Positions 21,313 to 33,000 of a stretch of DNA of 64,000 nucleotides are shown here, piece after piece. The notes below the pieces were generated by a model that saw only the letters and a list, made by a program, of their open reading frames with translations, did not search any database and was not told the DNA's origin. Position 1 is the stretch's first letter. Each line of letters opens with the position of its first letter. A program made the translations under genes and the position numbers. Location of the stretch: assembly GCA_002917075.1 (NCBI GenBank), contig NTMA01000060.1, positions 1-64,000 on the forward strand. The letters run 5' to 3'. The DNA comes from Hawksworthiomyces lignivorus (lineage: Eukaryota; Ascomycota; Sordariomycetes; Ophiostomatales; Ophiostomataceae).

Positions 21313-22464
21313 TCATGAAGACTCTTCAGAATACACCTTGACATCGAACTTGCCTGTTGCCGCCGGCTGTGACAGCGCCCACAATATTCCCTGCTCCATC
21401 ACGCTGTCCCACGCCTTTGATAGTGACAGACTGTCGCCAAATCGCCGAAAGCCGTGCGGTACACCCTTGAACAAGCTGATGTTGGTTGGCACACTTTTGT
21501 GCTGTTAGTAACACATACACGCCCAGCGCACTCTCATTCGGGACAATATGCAGACTCACCCTTCTTCCGCTAGCAGTTTGGCGTAAAGCAGGCCCTCATC
21601 TCGCAGGGGGTCAAGCCCGCAGATGCCAAAAACGGCTGGCGGCAGACCCCGGACCTGCTCCGGCTTAGCATTTCCGGGACTGATTTTCGTGTCGTTGGGA
21701 TCCGTGTGCGGTGCCTTTAGCAGGTCCGAAAAAAATCGAATAGTTGTGACTGGCAGCAGAGGAGCAGATTCATTTTCCTTGTACGACGATACGGAAGGAT
21801 CTTTCAGTTTGGCGAGCTGTGGCTCATAGCAGTCGACGTGGGCGACACAGGGGATCATGAGAATCTGGCCTGCAATAGGGGGCAGCTTCGAGGGAGTGAG
21901 ATGATCGATGCGGCCGAGGTGCTGCTCAAGCGCGAGAGAGGACGCCAGGTGAGCACCGGCCGATATGCCGCCTACGATTACACGAGCGGGGTCAATGCCC
22001 AAATTTGAGGCGTTGCCGTGAATCCACACGAATGCATCTTGTACATCGTCAAACAGCGTTGGATACGTATACTCGGGTGTGTGCCGGTAGTTGACATTGA
22101 GCACGATTATGTTCGTTTGAAGAGCCAAGGCGGCACAAAGAGAGTCTTCAGACGCAAGCGTGCCAAACAAATAGCCTCCGCCATGCATGTACATGTAGAT
22201 GGCGGATTTGGCGTCCTGTACCAGCGTCAGCGGTCGGTATGTGCGGGCTTCGATCGTTGAGCCATCCCTCGTTGGGATAGCATAGTCGGTCAGCTGGACC
22301 TTATCGGCCAGAGGTTTCATATTTTCAGCAGAAGCCTGCTCGCGCCCAGCATTTATTACTGTTCGCCGCTCAACGACTGAAAGTCCTTCCGGCTGAGCCG
22401 GAAGCGAGGCTTCGACGGCCAGCCACTCCTTGCTGGGCCCTCCATAGGATGAGAAATCGCACAT
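21313..22464 (-). CDS. Alpha/beta-hydrolase fold-3 (HSL-like) esterase
   Basis: Carboxylesterase/lipase of the hormone-sensitive-lipase type, 361 aa from exons 22464-21560 and 21493-21313. The oxyanion-hole HGGG (94-97), nucleophile elbow GISAG (Ser168), acid Asp285 in GLDPLRDEG and base His315 in VPHGF are all present, so the enzyme looks intact. His315 lies on the small second exon. No signal peptide is visible, so a cytosolic location is likely. Its neighbours are a BVMO (convergent) and an SDR (divergent, 437 bp between start codons). An esterase beside a BVMO would be expected to hydrolyse the ester or lactone product. That link is inferred from context only. Confidence 0.9.
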
Positions 22465-22901
22465 GGCAGATTGTTTATGAATCCTGTAGTGGTATGCGTG
22501 CCTAGTTTAGAAAAAGGTAATAAATGTAGGAGGGATATAACGCTCACGAAGAGCTCCAATCTAGCTTTTTATAAGCTGCGTTGGGTTGCAGCAACGAAGA
22601 GATACGTAAACCTCGGCTCGATTGAGAGAAGGCGAATGAGACGAGTTAACAATATGCTCCATACTTCGCAGTGTCCCCGCAAAGCGCGGCTTCGAATCGA
22701 TGTAGAAAAGGAGCTAGAATTCTGTAAGCGGCTTGCTTATTTTAAAAAGGACCAAAGTTGGGGTCCTATTCGCCGAGTAGTCTCTAGAGTCGCAGTGTCC
22801 GACAGCATTACCTGGGAACCAATGCAAAGTTTGGGGGGACCAGTGTTTGCGATTCCTGCTTCCATCACGCAATTTGTGCCGTTTTTCTGTGTTTATATCA
22901 T
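22465..22901. promoter_or_regulatory. Bidirectional promoter between the esterase and the SDR
   Basis: 437 bp separate two divergent start codons, so both genes are probably driven from here. Several CGG and CCG triplets are present, the usual half-sites of Zn2Cys6 regulators, but I see no well-spaced CGG-N-CCG pair that I would call a site. Nothing else can be assigned. Confidence 0.55.
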
Positions 22902-23833
22902 ATGGCAAATATAATCTCGGCAGAACCCCCTTCCCGGTCACTTCGGGGACGTGTCGCTATTGTGACGGGTGCTGGCTGTTTTGGTGATGGCATTGGCAAT
23001 GGCCGGGCCATTTCCATCCTCCTAGCCGACGATGGCTGTGACGTCGTATGCGTTGACATGAATTTTGAATGGGCAGAAAAGACAGCCGAACTGGTCAACA
23101 GCAAGCCGGGTCGCGGCACAGCCATAGCTTTAAAGGGCGATGTGACTGCCGAGAAAGACTGCGAAGCTGCGGTTGACTTTGCCGTGGGCAGATTTGGCCA
23201 TCTGGACATCCTGGTCAACAATGTAGGTGTGGCGGGCGCGCCGGGCACGGCTGTGGAGGTTGATCTGGAGAAGTGGACGTCCAGCCTCGACATCAACGTG
23301 TCAAGCATGGTGCGCATGGCCAAGTACGCCGTGCCAGCCATGGAGCGCAACAACGTCGCCGATGGAGAAATGCGTGGTGTCATCATCAATATGGGCAGCG
23401 TCGCTGGCCTTCGCGGTGGCACGCCGCATTTACTGTATCCTACCAGCAAAGGCGCCGTGGTGAATATGACGCGGGCCATGGCGGCCCACCATGCACCGTC
23501 AGGCATCCGAGTCAATTGTGTCTGCCCGGGGGTGGGTCTAGTGATTGAGAAAAATGTCTCATTCCATTCTTTGCACGTCTCTTGGCTAATATAAGACAGA
23601 TGCTCTACACGCCCATGATGTATGCCGGCGGCATGACTGACGAAGCCCGGGCGGCGCGCAAAGCTCGCAGCTTGCTGGGGACTGAAGGAACGGCCTGGGA
23701 CTGTGCATGCGCTGTGGTGTTTTTGGCGAGTGACCATGCCCGCTGGATTACAGGGGCCGTCATTCCCGTGGACGCCGGGGTGACAGCGGCAGTAGGTATC
23801 GGAATGCCTAAGAATGCAAGTGTTAATGGCTGA
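22902..23833 (+). CDS. Classical short-chain dehydrogenase/reductase (SDR)
   Basis: NAD(P)-dependent oxidoreductase interconverting alcohols and carbonyls; 287 aa from exons 22902-23531 and 23600-23833. The cofactor loop is TGAGCFGDGIGNG (22-34), a slightly extended TGxxxGxG. NNVG at 106-109 stands for NNAG. The catalytic set Ser166 (NMGSVAG), Tyr179 and Lys183 (YPTSK) is complete. The C-terminal exon begins MLYTPMMYAGGMT, a block seen in fungal SDRs, and ends with the usual ITGAVIPVDAG before a short tail. It is divergent from the esterase. With BVMO and esterase it could supply the ketone from an alcohol or process the released alcohol. Confidence 0.92.
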
Positions 23834-24122
23834 ATCAAAATGAATCGTTATACATTTCTTTTTTTTTCTTTTTTTTTTTTTAAAAAAAAAAGTTGAACAA
23901 TAGCAGTAACAGTAACGAGGTTGCTTTTCTATTATCATCGATCCTCTAGAACTCCTATACCGTAGCATTATCCTAATCCTCAATTTGACTCGCTATGCGT
24001 GCTCCGTAAACCATAAAAGACTGAAAATGGACCAGTAATGATCAAAGTATCATACTCGAGATACTACAACGACTTGTTCGTACATCAAAAAAAAAACCTG
24101 ATAAGCCCGCACGTAGCTATCG

Positions 24123-26378
24123 TTATATAGCATGAGGTTGGTGATGGTCTGTGCCATCCAGCTCTGAGAAAGTCTGCGCCACAGGACCCGAGTGGAATGA
24201 CATGCCCGCTGCCGGGTTTGGTCGGTTTTGCGGTTCAATCGGCATTGAATCGGCTTGATATATGGGCTGTTGTTGCTGAGGAGCATATGAGATAGCCTGG
24301 CCATATACTGGTTGCCCATATAATTCGGCCTGCTGTGGTCGTTGCAATGCTGGGTTGGGTGCTTGTTGGCCCTGGAGCTCGGCATAATTTTGAGACGGAT
24401 AGGTATTGTTGGCGGCGTACATCTGGCCCTGCAGCTCGGCCTGCGGTGGTAACGGAGGCTGCGGGTAGCCTGGAGGCGGTGCGACATAATTTTGGTGGAC
24501 CGAAACAGGGGAGACACTTGGCAAGGGAGGCGACTGAGAGTTGTAGTTGTATTTTCCAGCCGTCAAACTAGGACTCGGCGGTGGCAGCGGCGGCTTTATG
24601 CCCGATCCAGGGCCATAGGCGGCATCTCCGGCAGTTCCTTGTCCCGTACCAACGATGGGCGTACCGGCCAGCTCCGACTTGCCACCAAAGTCGTCTGGCG
24701 GAGACAGATTGTCCAACTGTTGGAAATTATTTGCTGGCGGCCGATTCCTGTTTTGTCGGACATGACGGAAGACGAAGAAGGCGGCGACACCAAGGGCGCC
24801 CAAGCCAACAACAACGCCAACGACGGCGCCGACGATGATGGCCGTGTTAGACGTAGCTCTCAAGCCATCGCCGCCACTGGAGGTACCGTTGCTGCTACCG
24901 CCGTTGGAGTTGCTGCTTCCGCTCCCGCCTTTGCCAGCGGATGTGGTGCCTGAAGTATGTGTGGGTTTTGACCCTCCACCCGTGCCAGATCCCAAGCCAA
25001 ACGGTAAAGTTTGGGACACTATTTTGCTTGTGTTAGCGTATTCATATGCCAACGTGATTCAAACGCGGCTCTATCTTACCAGATGCTGTAATACCGGTAA
25101 TGACCGCCTCCTTTCTTGCGGCGCTGCAATAGAGATCGAAAACCTTGAGAAACGTCAGCTTGCTTGCGTAAACGCTAGGACGATAGGCATCAATCTTACA
25201 CCTAGAGCAGACGAAATATCAGCTGCGTCATTGCTCGAGCAGTCCCACTGAATATTGGACGTAATATAGCTCGAAACCATGCTGGACATGCTTTCTTTAA
25301 TGCAAGCGCAAGATGCAAGCTGTTGAGGTCCGCCAGGGCAGAGATCATATGTATTCTGTTTTATTAGAATGGAAGAACAGATCGTGGCTACAGAGAAGGA
25401 AAGACGAATACTTGGGGGAGTTCGTACAGTGAAAACAGCGCTAGACAAAGCGTCTTTGGCACATCGGACTAGCGAGCTGTATTGGGGCATATCGGTAATA
25501 TAGTATGTCACTGTCACGAGTTAGACTATGTTATGCCATGGGTGAGAATAGAATTTTTGGGTGCTGCCGTACTGTCACCCGGTGGATTAGATGCCGTGGG
25601 AAACGCAGAAGTCCCCGAGTTGAGATTACAGTAGGCCGCAAAGAATGCCTGAGCAGATGTGATGTCGGCCTTGTGCGATGAACATTCCTCACCGACCGCC
25701 ACGTTGATAGTCTGGCTGACCATGAGCGAGTTCTGATTCTTCTGGCACACACAGGTGGCTAGGTCCGTTGCATCGGGAGGGCACAATGATTCAGTCTGCA
25801 GGGATGTAAATAGAAATCCAGACTACCAGCAAATCGACAAGACAACCAACAAATGGTACATACCATGTCCATGACAGCATACGCCACCTGGCTTGAAGCG
25901 CAAGGCGCCAGATATGACATTTCCGGAATGTCAGTGATATATTGGCTCACCGGGATAGTTGGGGTCGGAAATGCAATAGCAGCGTTCTGATTGCAGTAGG
26001 CGCTGAAGACTGTCGAAGCGGAAGCTTGGTCGGAACTGGCAGTTGACCCGCAATTGACGCTGACATCAGACGAGATGGCGGCGGAGAGGGATGCAAAGTA
26101 GTTGTTCTTTGTGCAGACACATGACTGGAGATCGGTGACAGCTTCGGGGCAGTTCTCATATGTCATGGACATAATATCATAGCTGAGGGCATTTTGAGCA
26201 CACGGGGCCTATTTCGTCCCTTCGTCAGTACTGTATCATGCCGTGTTATTTGTTTATTGAAGCCTACCAAAAGAGTGTAAATGGCAAGGTCGGTGACGTA
26301 TACGACGTCGTTCGATGCATGAGCCAGAGATCCAAGCAATGAAAGCCACAAGAGGGCTCGCGGACTACTTAGCAACAT
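24123..26378 (-). CDS. Single-pass membrane protein with three tandem six-Cys extracellular modules
   Basis: Seven exons (26378-26268, 26208-25864, 25795-25573, 25510-25428, 25355-25200, 25143-25080, 25018-24123) give 625 aa with all phases consistent. A signal peptide (1-21) leads to three homologous modules. Each starts Y(V/I)TD(L/I/M) and has Cys in the pattern LxxC, CP, SCxCxK or TCVCQK, a lone Cys, and YC. Modules 1 and 2 end YCNQN or YCNLN with FPT linkers. Module 3 leads to a Gly/Ser-rich stalk, one transmembrane helix (about 387-411), basic FRHVRQNR and a Pro/Gln/Tyr-rich cytosolic tail with repeated AELQGQ/AELYGQ. The spacing is CFEM-like but has six rather than eight Cys. I do not recognise a named family. 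A surface sensor or adhesion receptor is a guess from architecture. Confidence 0.82.
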
Positions 26379-27734
26379 GATGACAAGACGACTGCAAAGC
26401 ACAACGGATATTCACAGTAAATGAGCGCGTGAAAATCAAAAGGAAAGGCAGAATAGTGAATATACTTAAAGAGGGAAATTGCACTGTAGACAATAGGGAA
26501 TAAAAAGAGTGACGGAGTCCAACTAGACAAGTATGGTTATGATATGAAGGCACCAGTATTGCTATCCATCATTTCATGAAGTAGAAGAATTGGAGAGAAA
26601 AATAGAAAGAAACCAGAAAGAAAGAAAGAAAGTAAGAGAAAGTAAAAACGCGGCGCCCTTTTCCAGAGACTCGGAGAAAACGCACACTAGTAGCAAGGTA
26701 CATGGAGAGGGCAGACCCAGGAGGCATAAAGGGAAGGGTGGAAGGAAATGACATCGGCACAGAGGCTAGTTGCTACCAGGCCATGAACTTAGACGGACAT
26801 TTTTTTTTCTTCACGTTTTCATGGGTAAGGGGCTAATTTCAAGGCTCTCTCTCAGCTAATACGATATGATACGATGTATATTTTGAGTAAACGGCGCGTC
26901 GTTGTGCAGGACAGCCATAAGGAAGCGAAGCAGATACAAGAGGCCATGGTAGGGCAGAACCCACATCAACTGAACGGCGTCAAAATACCCCTGCCAGCTG
27001 AACTTTAAGTGCCAAACATGATAGGACGGAAAGCAGACTAGGATCACATTCCGCACTCCAAACTGCGAGTTCTTGTAACATCTGCAGGGGAAAAGAAAAA
27101 GGGACCAGAGAATATTGAACTCTGCCAAGGAGCCAAACTAGTCAACAAGGAGCGCAAGTATAAGGCAGACCCCTCCGTGGCTTGAATTGGCAACCTACGC
27201 GATCCTGAGATGCAGGGGAAAACCCGCCATGACCAGTCTGGGAGACTTGGATCTGGGGAAGATAACTCGGAAAGGGGAATACAACAACAATCTCGTGGGG
27301 GTTGTTGACAGCGGCAAGTTAGTCTCCAAAATTTCTACATATCATTTACTCCGTACCAGAGTTAGACATTCACCAAGATGCCGCTATCCCCAAAATTCCT
27401 GGTAGCAAAATGGTTTATGAACAAGAAATCACGCAGAAGTATTGCCGCCCAAACCTTCGCATGGCAAATTTTCTCTTTATTCACGTTTTTATGTTGCGCG
27501 TTCCCCACTGAATTAAGTTTAGTGTAAGCCAGGGCGTTTAAGAACCCCCCCTTTTTTTTTCTCTTTGCCTTATCGCTTCGTTCCCAGAGCTCAGCTACAC
27601 CTGCGAAGCCTACAGGCACACCACATACATACGAGTTTGCCGTGCTAAGCGTGTTTTGCATTTTACAGATCGTGTTAATGGTATCCTCGATTAGAAAAGG
27701 GCAAGAAAAAGACTTTTTTTTTTCATTTATATAT

Positions 27735-27992
27735 CTAAAGCTCAACAACTGATGGCCCACTATTAGTAGATTCACTATTGTCCTTCCCTATATTATATTT
27801 CATTAAATAATCCCATTGCTTCTGAGTGTACTCGTTCTCTGTGGCAGTGTTTAAAAAAAAATTCTTTTGGCGTGAAGGCCAAGCCATCCAGCCAAGACCC
27901 GGTTTGCTTTGGGAAATGAAGCCAGGGGGGGGTGGCTTGCTCTCATCGGTACCTGCAGGCAAAGGTTGCATACCGTCGGAGAAAAACAGCAT
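27735..27992 (-). CDS. Possible 85-aa hypothetical protein or gene remnant
   Basis: An open frame of 85 codons from an ATG at 27992 has an even, protein-like composition. Segments include GTDESKPPPPGF, KPGLGWMAWPSRQKNFF and NEYTQKQWDYLMKYNIG. It has no signal peptide, membrane helix or motif I know. Third positions are AT-rich, unlike the confident genes here, and no upstream exon with good splice sites was found. It may be a young small gene, the last exon of a decayed gene, or chance. I lean to a remnant. Confidence 0.25.
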   Translation of the reverse strand: MLFFSDGMQPLPAGTDESKPPPPGFISQSKPGLGWMAWPSRQKNFFLNTATENEYTQKQWDYLMKYNIGKDNSESTNSGPSVVEL

Positions 27993-29090
27993 TATTATTG
28001 GATAGATATACAAACCAAAAAGCAGAAACTATTAGCGTAGGCAGATGTCTGTGTTGAATAAGCACCTGTGGGCTCTCCCCCTAAAACAAGGAATGAGATG
28101 AGAAGATACAGTACGGAGTTATTTGCATGAAGAATCTATTCCAGCAAGCCAAACGATACTATACGCATATGAATATATTGAGTAGTCTTGTAATTGCATA
28201 TATCGGCAATGCCTGCCTTTTTCTTGTTAGGAGCAGTCTGCAACGTTCGGCTATGATCCTGAAGACTTTCTAGTCAATTTTCAATACAGTTCGTTCCAAG
28301 TCTTCGACGGTGCCTGTCTGTCGAGGAAAACGAAAAAAAAAAAAAGGTTTGCGGCACAACCTCTCACTGACTTACGAAACAAGGCAGTGCACAGACGATA
28401 GGGACAAGCAGAGTGCAGGCAGACCATGGCAGCGTGGTCGTAGGACAGGCAGCTCCAGACAGAATAATTCGGCAGGCAGGCACTTCGTCAACTGCACCTA
28501 TAGAAATGACTGTACGCCCAAATTTGTGGGCAAAAAGGCTGCTCCGTTTTGTGTAGGCTTCTACCGTTGTGTTCGTCTCCGGCATTGTGGCGATAGCAAT
28601 TTGATCACTCCTTCTTTGCATGCACCAACGAGATGAGTTCCAAGTTGTGTTGAGAAAGATGCATAGGCAGTTGTCACATCTTTCAAGAGATGCAAGGCTG
28701 AACTCAATGTAGACGAAGAGGCAACACGCTTTACATGCAACTCTGTATACACAGATTCGTGATTGCCTGGTAATTCTCTTAATTAAATATGTAGTTACGA
28801 AAAGGGCAAGCCACCACCGTGCAGCACTGCCAGATGAGTTGAAAATGCTTTAAAGCGGGGGATTGCTCCGGAGAGGATGTGTCGAGCACATAGGCCTCTA
28901 TACAAATGGTACAGAGGGGTTGATAACTTTTTTTATGGTACATATCGTCACTGATGCAGACAAAGGTCGGTAAATGGTAGGAGACATGGCTTGGATGAGT
29001 ATGTTTTGGCGGACGCACCTACATAGCGATCTACGACGTAAGCTCAAGGAAAGCTCTAGACGCAGAGCTCCTCTATTCCCACGGAGTATA

Positions 29091-29195
29091 CAGTAGTCAG
29101 CAATAAGTTTGAATCCAAACCAAATTATAGCTACCTATTTCCCAATAAAACCTAATCATGATTTGGGTTGGATTCAAACTTATGGCGACTCACTG
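29091..29195. mobile_element. MITE-like element with about 38-bp terminal inverted repeats
   Basis: The left arm (29091-29129) and the reverse complement of the right arm (about 29155-29195) share the exact core ATAAGTTTGAATCCAA. Flanking bases are similar and both arms start with CAGT. The two arms almost meet, leaving about 25 bp between them. There is no coding capacity. CAGT ends are typical of Tc1/mariner-derived MITEs, and the left end follows TA, but the right side lacks a matching TA. The target duplication is therefore unproven. Confidence 0.6.
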
Positions 29196-30009
29196 AGCCA
29201 CTGCAGAGAGTCTCGGAGTCTACAAGCTGATCTGCCACATGCCCCACTCTTCGTAAGGAATTGATTAGTCATACTAAAGATTTAATTAAATAAGCCATAT
29301 ATTTAATTATCGGAAGTAGTCACGTGAAAATAGAATCTCAAGTCTTCCCAGTCTTGCAGTGAATGACTTTTCTCTGTCATATGTTTGTGCTTAAAAAGGG
29401 CTTGTTCTTAATGAGATCGTACGCGACTGTCTTATTTATGTAGACTTACTGATTCCCTCTCAATACGTTTACTTACTACTATTTCTACCATTTCTAGCGT
29501 CGAGTCAACCAAACCACAGAGCGTATTATACGCAGTAGAGAGACTTACACTAATATCGACGACCCACTCTTATGAGTTCGCGCTCTCATTGGTGGGAGCC
29601 TAGCAGTGGTCGTCCCGTGCGCCGACCAACGACCTAAAGCTACCTACCAAAAACACAGACCAAAGAAAATACAAACAAATCGGCCTCAACATTTGAGGAG
29701 GGAGACGAGAATCCAAACCTTGATCGCTACCACAGCTCAACGTGCACGAGCGAGGGAGAGTAGTATTCTTTTCCTTCTCTCCAAGCTGCGAGCTGTTTCT
29801 TTCTTTTTCTTTTTCCCTTGTGCAGCCTGCGCGCGACGCCTGCTTATTCGCGACGCATCTTTGTTGTCTTCATGGAAGGCGCTTAGAGCGAATTTGCTTT
29901 CGTCGTTCGCTTTCTCCCCTTTGTCTCCCTTTCATCTCCCCTTTTCGCATCCGCCTTTCTCTTCTTGGGAAACTTTATTTGATATCCCACTTCTATTCAC
30001 CTTCTCACC

Positions 30010-33000
30010 ATGGCGGCGGCGGCCGTGGACGTGGGCTACTTGTCCGCGCACCTCGGCGTGCCTGAAACAACCGTCTCCTCCGCCGTGACCGAGCCGACCA
30101 TCGATCTCGTCAAAGCCATCCTCGATGCGGTAACTGCAAAGGCGCACGAGTTCGACAAGCTCGCAGCCGAAAAGCTGAATGTCGAGATCGAGCTCGAAAG
30201 CGTTGCTCGCAGCTCTGAAGCCCGGATCGACTCGTTCAAGACTGCTGCCGAAGCAGCCCGCAAAGAAGTGGAGGAAAGTCGACGCAAGCTGCAAGAGGAA
30301 GGTGAGTAGGCTGCTTCCTATGCCGATAAGGAAATTTTATTGCTTTAGGTTTTCTATTTTATCGGATCTCTTAAAGGTGACGCATGTCGTACTGATGATA
30401 TTTCTGACGTTTAGAAAATGCTCGACGCCTGATCGAGAACGAACTACAAACCCTCAAATCGTCCGGCTCCAACACGCAAGCGGAAATTGAACGCCTCGCG
30501 AGTCGAAATGCATCTCTGGAGGCCTCGAACCGCGACACTCTTGCCATTCTCGAATCGAAAACATCAGCAAACGCAGAGCTGGCGGAAGAACTGCAGGCCC
30601 AGCACCAGAAGAACTTGAAACTGAACCAAGAAATCACCGCCCTCCAGCAGTCCATCCAGAATGCCCAGGCGACCGCGAGCAGCGCCAAGTTCCGCGAGCA
30701 GTCGCTGCAGCAGGAGCTCGAATTTGCGCGGAAGAACAACGAATGGTTCGATAACGAGCTGAAGACGAAGAGCGAGGAATCGCTCAAGTTCCGCAAAGAG
30801 AAGGGCGCGCGCATCGCCGAGCTCCAACGCCAAAACGAAGAAGCCCAGTCCAACGTCGACGCCCTCACGCGCACCGAGAAGCAGCTGCGCGCCCGCCTCG
30901 AGGACGCCCAGCGCAAGGCCGACGAGGCTCTCGCCAAGGTCCAGCAGCTCCAGGAGGCTGCTGCCCGCAACGAAGAGAGCTTCCGTGCCGAACTTGAATC
31001 GTCGAACCGCCTTGTGGAGCTCAAGGAGCAGCAAACCGAGACACACCGCAACCGGCTCCGCGAAGTTGAGCTGCGTCTGGAGCAGGTCAAGGATGAGTCG
31101 GCGGACGAAGTGCGCCGGGTGCGCCAAGAGATGGAGCAGATCAAGGAAGACCTGCAGCAGTCCGAACAGAGGGCCCAGGACCTGGAGGCCGAGTTAGACC
31201 GAGTCCAGGCCATGCTGGCGACCCCTGTCGCCATGCCTGCGGCACAGCCCGGTTCCGCGCCGCAGACGCCCCGAGCTAATGGCAACTCGCTCCTGCGGGC
31301 GGCATCTCCGTTCGGCACACCAGGCTCCATATTGCGCGGCAAATCTAGTATCACAGCGGCCCAAGCGATGGAAGAGCTCTACAAGACCAAGGGCGAACTT
31401 GCGCGCGAGAGAAGACGCAATCAGGAGCTAGCGCAAGAGCTAGACGAAATCATGAGCGCCCTGGAGGCGAAGAGTCCTGAGATTGCAGACCTCCAGGAAG
31501 AAGCTGAGCGTCTGCGGAGCGAAAATGTCCAAATTTCCCGTCTCTGCGAAGAGAGCTTCAGCGAACGCGATGCTGCGAAGAAATTGGCGAAGAAGGCCGA
31601 AAGTGCCAACATCACTGCGCAGGCCGAGATCGACATACTTCGCACCCAGCTTCGCGACCTCAGCACGCAGATTCAACTCCTCGTGTTCAATCTGCAGGCC
31701 CGTGAGAAGGGTCTCGACGAATTAACCGAAGAAGAAGCGCAGCAATTTGAGCGGCTGCAAAGAGGTCAGGTCGCTGAAGGTGCGCTAGACGATATGTCGG
31801 ATACTCACCAGTTTATCTCGGAGCGGTTTGTCGCCTTCAAGGATATCCAGGAGATGCAAGAGAAAAACGCCGAGCTGCTTCGAGTAACGCGCGAGCTGGC
31901 TACCAAGCTGGAGAATGACGAAGCGTCCGAAGCCAAGCGCCAGGTAGAACAGGACCAGGCCGAGTTGAAGAATCTGCGGGATACCGTCTCTCGCTTGCAA
32001 GACGAATCTAAGTCGGTGACGATTCGGATGAAGAGTTACATGACAGAACGCGATATGTTCCGCCGCATGCTTCAGCAAAAAGCCACTCACGCTGAGATCA
32101 GCTCTGTGATGGGCGACCTAGCCCGCCAGTCAGCAGACGGAAGCCAGCGAGAAGTGCTTGCCAGCATCGAACAAAACTCGACGGCCGACGAATCTGACCT
32201 GACCATCGCCCTTCGCGAGCTGCAGAACAATTTCGACGCGTACCGGAACGAGCAGGGCGTGGACCGCCAGACGATGCGGACCCAGGTCGAAAAACTTTCC
32301 AGCGAGAGAAGCTCGTTACAGGCAGAAATTGCTCGCCTCAACAGCCATCTCACGCTTGCTACTGAGCGGTACGAGATTCTGCAGTCTAACTATGCGGCCC
32401 TGGAGACCGACAACAAAGCGCTTCAAGAGAAAAACCAGACTTTATCAGAATCCTATGCCAAGCAGGACATTCGTACTCAGCAGGTGGCAATGGATCTAGT
32501 TGAGGTCCGCAGTCTTCTTGAGAGTATGCGGAACGAAAACGCCAACCTGAAAGCGGAGAAGACGCTCTGGAAGGGAATTCAGGACCGCCTCGTCCAAGAC
32601 AACGAAAGTCTGAGCCAAGACAAGAGCCGCCTGAGTAGCTTGCTGGCCTCGCAGCAGAGCCTGCTAAACGAACGAGAACTATCCGAGTCCGAGACGAAGC
32701 GGCGGCTGCAGAACCAGGTCGACAACCTCGAGGCCGAGCTCACCACGACAAAGAGAAAGCTCTCCGAGGAAATCGAAGACGCCAAGAAGCTTCAACTCCG
32801 CAAGGAGTACGATGCTCAGCAATCCCAGAAACGCATCGACGACCTTATGGCAAGCATTACCCAGAGCAAGGAAGAGCTTGTTGCTCTGAAGACGAGTCGC
32901 GACCATCTCCAAGCCCGTGTGAAGGAGCTTACCATTGAGCTCCGAAATGCCGAGGAGCGAACTCAGAGACTGCAGCCGCGGCCCACGCCAAGAGCACCAC

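Larger units (their letters stand above)
26379..30009. other. Intergenic region between the Cys-module protein and TPR/MLP1
   Basis: About 3.6 kb with no confident gene. It holds one weak small reading frame (27735-27992), a MITE-like inverted-repeat element (29091-29195), an exact TACTCCGTA at 27347 and near-matches at 28112 and 29080. A strongly CT-rich leader at about 29755-29995 precedes the TPR/MLP1 start and is probably its 5' UTR or core promoter. Confidence 0.45.
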
